Source: Actinomycetes bacterium (GTDB lineage: Bacteria > Actinomycetota > Acidimicrobiia > Acidimicrobiales > RAAP-2). Taken from it: DNA of 10,719 bases. Numbering within the stretch: position 1 is the stretch's first letter; each line of letters begins with the position of its first letter. The DNA lies in the NCBI GenBank assembly GCA_021781315.1, contig JAJXXB010000092.1, forward strand, positions 1-10,719. Reading direction: 5' to 3'. A program made the translations under genes and the position numbers. The notes under the pieces were generated by a model. The model saw only the letters and a program-made list of their open reading frames with translations, was not told the origin of the DNA and did no database searches. Below, piece by piece: positions 6,345 through 10,719 of this stretch.

Positions 6345-6350
6345 AGGCTA
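6345..6350 (-). promoter_or_regulatory. Candidate -10 box for leaderless MFS mRNA
   Basis: TAGCCT on the minus strand (TANNNT) stands 7 nt before the ATG at 6337. This is the spacing expected if transcription starts at the start codon. No ribosome site is present. Confidence 0.4.
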
Positions 6351-6364
6351 GCGGTGGCCCCGCC

Positions 6365-6931
6365 CTAGAGCGTGTGGCACTCGAACAGGATCAGCACGCC
6401 GAGCGCGCCGTAGACGATCGGCACGAGCCGCGGCGCGTGGCGCGTACCCCAGGCGACGACGCCCGGTCGCGTGGCGAGAGCCTGGGCCGAGGTGACGAAG
6501 ACGACTTCGAGGACGGCGAAGGTTGCGAGCATCGCGAGAGCCCCCTCGACGCCCGTGGCGCGCAGCAGGGGGATCCACACCGCGACGTTGTCACCGCCCA
6601 GGGCGAGCGTCGCGAGGAAGGTCGTCGTCGCCCCGCGCCGGTACTGCTCGCGCGCCGGTTCGTGGCGCTGTCGCCACGCGTGCACGGCCAGGGCGAAGGG
6701 CGCGATCGCGAGCACCCCCACGACGCGCAGGGGCACCGCGGAGAGCGCCGAGCCCACGGCGGCCGCGATCGCGACGAGTGCGGCGACGCCGAGCACCTGC
6801 GCCCAGGCCACGCGACGGTGCCGCGCCGATGGCGTGACGACGAGCTGGGCGGCGAAGGCGAAGTAGTTGTCCACCATCGTGCCGAGGTAGGCGAGCGCCG
6901 CGACGAGGAAATCACCGGGGAGCGCGCGCAC
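6365..6931 (-). CDS. CadD-like transporter (cadmium-resistance transporter family, LysE superfamily)
   Basis: 188 residues with about five to six hydrophobic segments, near the usual 190-210 of CadD proteins. Visible marks are T-M-V-D-N-Y-F (18-24) in the first helix, matching the T-x-x-D-[D/N] motif of the family. L-G-G-D-N-V-A-V-W-I-P-L (111-122) matches the conserved G-G-D-N-x-x-x-Y-x-P. The Gly-rich last helix ends L-G-V-L-I-L-F-E (177-184). The family is credited with Cd2+ or other cation/solute export; the exact substrate is not readable here. The start is GTG at 6931; the nearest ATG (6941) is out of frame and hits an early stop. No ribosome site is seen, but TAATGT lies 6 nt before the GTG, fitting a leaderless mRNA. 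It is divergent from the ammonia-lyase gene and upstream of the MFS gene on the same strand. Confidence 0.75.
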   Translation of the reverse strand: MRALPGDFLVAALAYLGTMVDNYFAFAAQLVVTPSARHRRVAWAQVLGVAALVAIAAAVGSALSAVPLRVVGVLAIAPFALAVHAWRQRHEPAREQYRRGATTTFLATLALGGDNVAVWIPLLRATGVEGALAMLATFAVLEVVFVTSAQALATRPGVVAWGTRHAPRLVPIVYGALGVLILFECHTL

Positions 6932-6934
6932 GCG

Positions 6935-6987
6935 TCGACATTACCGGCGGGTTGGAAAAGGGCGGAGATGGCCAGGGCTAATGTCGA
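6935..6987. promoter_or_regulatory. Divergent promoter region with 9-bp inverted repeat
   Basis: TCGACATTA (6935-6943) and TAATGTCGA (6979-6987) are perfect inverted copies 35 bp apart in the 69-bp gap between the divergent CadD-like and ammonia-lyase genes. Each copy contains TAATGT, a TANNNT -10 candidate pointing to its own gene (minus 6943-6938; plus 6979-6984). The copies could be matched promoters, or half-sites for a shared regulator. Confidence 0.5.
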
Positions 6988-7000
6988 ACGAGAGGAAACG

Positions 7001-7978
7001 ATGATCCGATCTGTCCAGCCCCCCACGTCCGACCACCTCGAGGCTGCGCGCCGGGTCGTCGCCGAGTACCTCGCGCCCACGCCGACCGTCGTCATCGACG
7101 TCCGGGGCCGTCGGGTGTACGCCAAGCTCGAGAGCCTCCAGGTGACGGGTTCGTTCAAGATCCGCGGTGCGCTCGCCGCCGTCAGTGCCGCGCACCGCGA
7201 CGACCCCGGTGGCGCCGTGATCACGTCCTCGGCCGGCAACCACGGGCTCGGCATCGCACACGCCTCGTCGCTGCTCGGCGTTCGCGCGACCGTGGTGGTG
7301 CCGGCCAACGCGTCGGCGGCCAAGGTGAAGAAGCTGAGCCGCTACGACATCGAGCTGATCCAGCACGGCTCGTCCTACGACGAGGCCCAGGCCCACGCCC
7401 TGGAGCTGTCCGCGCAGCGCTCACTGCACTACATCTCGCCCTTCAACGACCCTCACGTCATCGCCGGTCAGGCCACCGTCTTTGACGAGCTGATCCTTCA
7501 GGCCCCCGACCTCGAGCATCTGGTCGTGCCGGTCGGCGGGGGCGGGCTGATCTCGGGGGTGCTGGTCTCGCGCGACGGGCACGGACGCGGCGACGTCCAC
7601 GTCACCGGCGTACAGCCCGAAGAGAGCGCCGCGATGTATCACGTGCTGCGCGGAACGCCCATGTCCGAGGTGGTGCATCACCCGACGATCGCCGACGGAC
7701 TGGCCGGCGGGGGCGACGAGGGCGCCGTGACCAACGACATCATCGCGGCCCACGGCGTGCGACTCGTGCTGGTGCCCGAGATCGAGATCCGCGCGGCGGT
7801 GCGCGAGAGCGCCGAGACGAACGGCCTCGTCCTCGAAGGCTCGGCGACCACCCCCTACGCCGCGATCGCGACCGGCCTGATTGGCGACGACGTCTCGCGC
7901 ATCGGCTTCGTCGCGAGCGGGCGCAACATCGCCCACGAGCTTCTTAGCCAGCTCTTAAGCGAGCCTCGCCGCTTCTAG
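7001..7978 (+). CDS. PLP-dependent threonine/serine ammonia-lyase-like enzyme
   Basis: 325 residues, the size of single-domain (catabolic TdcB-like) threonine dehydratases and serine racemases, with no C-terminal ACT regulatory domain. Fold-type II marks are seen in order: S-F-K-I-R-G-A (51-57) with K53 as the Schiff-base lysine, S-S-A-G-N-H-G (76-82) for substrate binding, and V-G-G-G-G-L (178-183) as the phosphate loop. A C-terminal S-G-R-N (306-309) stands where S-G-G-N is usual; the serine that contacts the pyridine nitrogen is kept. The expected reaction is deamination of L-threonine or L-serine to 2-oxobutanoate or pyruvate plus ammonia in the cytosol; racemase activity is possible. The start is ATG 7001 because AGAGGA lies just upstream and similarity begins there, although the frame stays open far upstream. 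It is divergent from the CadD-like gene; the next gene begins 29 bp downstream. Confidence 0.88.
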   Translation: MIRSVQPPTSDHLEAARRVVAEYLAPTPTVVIDVRGRRVYAKLESLQVTGSFKIRGALAAVSAAHRDDPGGAVITSSAGNHGLGIAHASSLLGVRATVVVPANASAAKVKKLSRYDIELIQHGSSYDEAQAHALELSAQRSLHYISPFNDPHVIAGQATVFDELILQAPDLEHLVVPVGGGGLISGVLVSRDGHGRGDVHVTGVQPEESAAMYHVLRGTPMSEVVHHPTIADGLAGGGDEGAVTNDIIAAHGVRLVLVPEIEIRAAVRESAETNGLVLEGSATTPYAAIATGLIGDDVSRIGFVASGRNIAHELLSQLLSEPRRF

Positions 7979-7995
7979 AGCCGGGACCCGAACGG

Positions 7996-8001
7996 TAGGG
8001 T
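7996..8001 (+). promoter_or_regulatory. Candidate -10 box for leaderless mRNA of the exported protein
   Basis: TAGGGT (TANNNT) stands 6 nt before the ATG at 8008. The same bases could act as a poor ribosome site (GTAGGGTGGG), so both readings are possible. No -35 is convincing. Confidence 0.35.
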
Positions 8002-8007
8002 GGGTCC

Positions 8008-8814
8008 ATGGCCGTGTCCTCTCGCGCAGCGTCACTACTCCTCGCCCTGGTGGCCACGGCCCTCACCGTGACCGGCGTGGTCCTCGCCGCCACGGACTCC
8101 AATCCCGGTGGTTCGACCACCGACGCGCTGGCCCTGAACGGCTATCCGCCGCGCTCGGCCCAGCTGGCCGTGACGATCTCCTCGGGCCAGGCCTACGACG
8201 TGACGGCCAACGTGAACGTGAACTTCGTCACCAACGCGCTGGACGCCCAGCTCAACGTGCCGATGGCCTTTTCCAACGTGGGTGTCGACGTGCGACTGGT
8301 GAAGAAGCACGTCTACGTGGGACTGGCCAACCTCTCGACGATCGCCGGGGCCCCGTGGCTCGCGATGAAGGCGTCCGCTCCGTCCCTCTACGGCCTGTCA
8401 CTCGAGATGACCAAGCCCGACATCGGCCTGATCAGCGGCTACACGTCAAAGTCGGTGACCACGTCGGGATTCCTCACGACGTATCGCTTCCGCCGCAACA
8501 ACGTGGCGATCTCGATGCCGGGCTCGCTGCCCCTGTCGCTGCCGCGCCAGGGCGACGTGACCTTCACGATCACGACCGGCAGCCAGGGCGAGTTGGTCGC
8601 GGCGAGCTTCGCCGTGTCCTCGTCGCACAGCCACGCGTCCATCACGGCCACGGTGCTCTCCTACAATCAGCCGGCCGACATCGCGGCGCCCCCCGCCTCC
8701 CAGGTCAAGGCGCTCGACCCCGCACTGCTCTCGCGGGTCTTCGGGTCGTCGTCCCTGGGAGCTTTTTTGCGCCCCGGGGCGATCGCCTCCCTGGGCCAGG
8801 TCCAGCTCAACTAG
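8008..8814 (+). CDS. Exported beta-rich protein, LppX/LprG-like tentatively
   Basis: 268 residues. An N-terminal signal peptide is clear: R6, then a hydrophobic stretch 8-27, then V-L-A-A. There is no cysteine at the cleavage region, so it is not a lipoprotein. The mature part has alternating strand-like segments such as Y-D-V-T-A-N-V-N-V-N-F-V, V-D-V-R-L-V-K-K-H-V-Y-V-G, and W-L-A-M-K-A. Near the end comes Y-N-Q-P-A-D-I-A-A-P-P-A-S-Q-V, a pattern seen in actinobacterial LppX/LprG-type lipid carriers and related LolA-like folds. That family link is tentative and only pattern-based. The following membrane-protein gene starts 3 bp after the stop, so the two are almost surely co-translated. This suggests a surface protein working with a membrane partner. 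Confidence 0.6.
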   Translation: MAVSSRAASLLLALVATALTVTGVVLAATDSNPGGSTTDALALNGYPPRSAQLAVTISSGQAYDVTANVNVNFVTNALDAQLNVPMAFSNVGVDVRLVKKHVYVGLANLSTIAGAPWLAMKASAPSLYGLSLEMTKPDIGLISGYTSKSVTTSGFLTTYRFRRNNVAISMPGSLPLSLPRQGDVTFTITTGSQGELVAASFAVSSSHSHASITATVLSYNQPADIAAPPASQVKALDPALLSRVFGSSSLGAFLRPGAIASLGQVQLN

Positions 8815-8817
8815 CCC

Positions 8818-9459
8818 GTGGACGACGAAGTCCACCCCGAACCGCGGTGGCCGGCGTCGCTCGCGCTGGTCGCTTGCGCGGGACTCTACGTGGTCTTGCC
8901 CCATCGACTGGTGGTCGGACCACGCTGGCTATTGCCGATTCTGATCGTCCTGCCACTGGTGCCGCTCTCGGCGCGTCGTCACCGCCACCCCAGTGAGGCG
9001 CCGTCGGTTCGTCGCCTCACCCTCTTCCTCATCGCCGTGATCACGTTGGCGAACATCGTGTCGATGGCGTTGCTGGTCCACGAGTTGCTCAACGCGAACG
9101 TCTCCCAGGGACGCAACCTCATCTACTCGGCGATCGCGGTGTGGCTGACCAACGTGATCGTCTACGGCCTCTGGTTCTGGGAGATCGATCGCGGCGGACC
9201 GCACCTGCGCGCGGGTTCGTCGGCGGGCTGGCCGGACATCCAGTTCCCCCAGATGGAGAACCCCTCGCTGGCGCCCCCCACCTGGCGACCGCGATTCATC
9301 GACTACCTCTACACGTCCTTTTCCAACGGGTCGAGCTTCGCCCCGGCCGACGCCATGCCCCTCAGCGCGCGCGCCAAGGTGCTCTTCGCCGGCGAGGCGC
9401 TGGTCTCACTGGTCACGGTGGCGGTCGTCGCGGCGCGCGCCGTGAACATCCTCAAGTAG
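8818..9459 (+). CDS. Conserved multi-pass membrane protein with pore-loop-like C-terminus
   Basis: 213 residues with about five membrane segments: roughly 13-31, 37-51, 67-90, 100-121 and 188-208. A W-E-I-D-R-G-G-P block (121-128) follows the fourth. Then comes Y-L-Y-T-S-F-S-N-G-S-S-F (163-174), A-P-A-D-A-M-P-L (175-182), and a final helix ending A-R-A-V-N-I-L-K. I recall similar hypothetical membrane proteins from actinobacteria with this W-E-x-D-R-G-G-P and F-[T/S]-N...D-x-M-P-L signature, without assigned function. The layout of two helices around a re-entrant S-F-x-N and D-x-M-P-L segment is reminiscent of two-helix ion channels, but the K+ filter sequence is absent. The start is GTG at 8818, 3 bp after the preceding stop and without its own ribosome site, so translation is likely coupled. 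Its stop abuts the convergent oxidoreductase stop with no gap. Confidence 0.7.
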   Translation: MDDEVHPEPRWPASLALVACAGLYVVLPHRLVVGPRWLLPILIVLPLVPLSARRHRHPSEAPSVRRLTLFLIAVITLANIVSMALLVHELLNANVSQGRNLIYSAIAVWLTNVIVYGLWFWEIDRGGPHLRAGSSAGWPDIQFPQMENPSLAPPTWRPRFIDYLYTSFSNGSSFAPADAMPLSARAKVLFAGEALVSLVTVAVVAARAVNILK

Positions 9460-10719
9460 TTAGTGCAGCAGGCGCGCGACCAGCGCGCTCGCGCGGCTCA
9501 CGTGGCCCTCGCGGCTCTCGTTGCGGTCGGCCAGCGTCGCGGCCGCGAGCCCGACGTTGATGCCCAGCCAGCGCAGCGGCTCGACCTCCCAGTTGCGGTT
9601 GACGTGGTTCACGAAGGGCAGGCGGGTGTGGGCCGTGTCGGCGTCGGGATCGACGATGAGATCGGCCAGGGCCGTCGCGCAGACGTGGCTCAGCACGACG
9701 CCGTCGCCGGTGTAGCCCCCGGCCGCGGCGAGTCCGCTGCGGTGGTCGACCTCGACGTAGGGGGAGTGGTCGCGCGGCATGCCGAGCGGCCCGCCCCAGC
9801 GGTGCGTCACCTCACCCGAGAGGTCGGGGAAGAGTTCGTGCAGCGTCGACTCGAGCAGGGCGAAGACGCGCTCGTTCAGGTCGTAGCGTGCCTCGACCGT
9901 GGAGCCGAAGTGGTACGGGGCGCCGCGCCCGCCGAAGGCGATCCGGTCGTCGCTCGTGCGCTGGCCGTAGATCACGACGTGACGCGCGTCGGCGAAGGTC
10001 TCGTAGCGGGCGAGTCCGACACCGCGCCAGAAGTCGCGCGACTGCGGTGCCGTGGCGATCATCAGCGAGTAGAGGGGCACCACGCGCCGGCGCTGTCGGG
10101 CGATGGTGGGGGTGTAGCCCTCCGTGGCGCGCACGACGTAGCGCGCGTGCAGCGATCCGTGGGCGGTGGCGACCACGGCGTCGCCGCGGCGATTCGCCGG
10201 CTGGATTCGGGTGACGGGCGAGTCCTCGTAGATCGTGGCCCCGAGGCGCTCGACGACCGCGGCGAGTCCGCGCACGAGACGCGCCGGGTTGAGACGGGCG
10301 CAGTGGGGCGAATACGTGCCGCCGCGCGCGCCCGCGAGGTCGAGGCGCTCGGCGAACGCGTCGCGCTCGAGCCAGGCGAGGTCGGCCTCGCTGACGCCGA
10401 TCTGGCGGGCGTGTTCGACCTCGGCGCGCAGGCGCTCGACCTGGGCGTGGGTGCGCGCGGCGTAGAGGGTGCCGCCGTGGACGAAGTCGGCGTCGATGCC
10501 GTCGGCGGCCGCGGCGTCGCCTAACTCCGCGACGGCGTTTTGAAGGACGTGGCGCAGGTGGTCGTAGGCGTCCTGGCCGTGGTCGGCGATGACGCTCGCG
10601 GCCGCCTGGGGATAGAGCGCGGAGGCCCAGCCCCCGTTGCGTCCCGAGGCCCCGAATCCGCACACGTGAGCCTCGACGACTGCGACGTTGAGTGACGGGT
10701 CGCGCCGCAGCAGTTCGCG
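9460..10719 (-). CDS. FAD-dependent oxidoreductase, DAO family (5' end beyond window)
   Basis: 419 residues are visible, ending at TAA (9462-9460). The frame stays open through the right edge. An internal GTG at 10665 is not the start, because the residues before it (V-A-V-V-E-A) are the second Rossmann strand, whose acidic end binds the FAD ribose. Next is G-F-G-A-S-G-R-N-G-G-W (visible residues 21-31), the hallmark of D-amino-acid-oxidase-type flavoenzymes such as gamma-glutamylputrescine oxidase. Near the end are H-R-W-G-G-P-L-G-M-P-R-D and a G-Y-T-G-D-G-V FAD motif. A tail L-P-F-V-N-H...W-E-V-E-P-L-R-W-L-G-I-N is typical of the actinobacterial group. Only the GxGxxG strand and any leader, some 20-40 residues, are missing. 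It should oxidise an amine or amino acid to an imine with O2 or another acceptor in the cytosol. The substrate is unknown. Confidence 0.88.
   Translation of the reverse strand, partial: RELLRRDPSLNVAVVEAHVCGFGASGRNGGWASALYPQAAASVIADHGQDAYDHLRHVLQNAVAELGDAAAADGIDADFVHGGTLYAARTHAQVERLRAEVEHARQIGVSEADLAWLERDAFAERLDLAGARGGTYSPHCARLNPARLVRGLAAVVERLGATIYEDSPVTRIQPANRRGDAVVATAHGSLHARYVVRATEGYTPTIARQRRRVVPLYSLMIATAPQSRDFWRGVGLARYETFADARHVVIYGQRTSDDRIAFGGRGAPYHFGSTVEARYDLNERVFALLESTLHELFPDLSGEVTHRWGGPLGMPRDHSPYVEVDHRSGLAAAGGYTGDGVVLSHVCATALADLIVDPDADTAHTRLPFVNHVNRNWEVEPLRWLGINVGLAAATLADRNESREGHVSRASALVARLLH

Noticed and set aside
5483..7000. Long open frame on the plus strand running into the ammonia-lyase gene (could suggest an 831-residue fusion)
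   Set aside because: It lies opposite the MFS and CadD-like genes. Its translation is Arg/Glu/Asp/His-rich with no fold pattern, as expected for antisense frames in high-GC genes. A ribosome site and family similarity begin only at 7001.
7984..8007. GGACCC/GGGTCC inverted repeat before 8008
   Set aside because: Only 6 bp with a 12-nt spacer in GC-rich sequence; easily chance, although it overlaps the candidate -10 and ribosome site.
10663..10665. GTG at 10665 as the start of the oxidoreductase
   Set aside because: Residues upstream in the same frame complete the second Rossmann strand (V-A-V-V-E-A) ahead of the conserved G-A-S-G-R-N-G-G, so the gene starts beyond the window.
1..10719. Defence system, prophage, integrative element, CRISPR or toxin-antitoxin pair
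   Set aside because: No nuclease, integrase, transposase, short regular repeat array or small paired genes were seen. All intervals over 300 bp are occupied by recognisable genes.

Overview
The window is a high-GC bacterial chromosome segment with third-position G/C bias and dense gene packing. Three of its gene starts look leaderless. These traits, plus Tat-exported and repeat-rich secreted proteins, suggest an actinobacterium, possibly of the acidimicrobial type. The lineage is an inference; there is no rRNA or marker gene to settle it. I saw no mobile element, tRNA, rRNA or CRISPR array.

Layout. Positions 1-130 hold the C-terminus of a secreted beta-repeat (DUF5666-like) protein, followed by a strong intrinsic terminator. 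An NCS1-family nucleobase/related-solute permease lies on the minus strand (227-1783). A 222-bp divergent control region (1784-2005) separates it from a second secreted DUF5666-like repeat protein (2006-3112), so two related exported proteins flank the permease. A very stable hairpin follows. Next is a Tat-exported family-5 ABC substrate-binding protein (3286-5184) with no adjacent ABC permease or ATPase genes. It ends 4 bp from the end of a convergent MFS transporter (5189-6337, minus). Upstream of the MFS gene, on the same strand, is a CadD-like LysE-superfamily transporter (6365-6931, minus). It diverges from a PLP-dependent threonine/serine ammonia-lyase-like gene (7001-7978). A two-gene unit follows: an exported lipoprotein-like beta protein (8008-8814) and a small multi-pass membrane protein (8818-9459). 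Its stop codon directly abuts the stop of a convergent FAD-dependent oxidoreductase (9460-10719, 5' end beyond the window).

Taken together, the region is about uptake or efflux of small nitrogenous solutes (NCS1 permease, peptide-type binding protein, MFS, CadD-like) and amino-acid/amine catabolism (PLP ammonia-lyase, DAO-type oxidase). No single operon ties these genes into a pathway.

Most notable observations. The permease/exoprotein control region carries a perfect 20-bp palindrome and a second long inverted repeat. A 9-bp inverted repeat supplies both candidate -10 boxes of the CadD-like/ammonia-lyase pair. Three genes have a TANNNT box 6-7 nt before the start codon. The binding protein has an unusual roughly 60-residue insertion. 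The 213-aa membrane protein has a two-helix, pore-like C-terminal half. I did not find a clearly novel multi-gene system; these are leads of modest strength.
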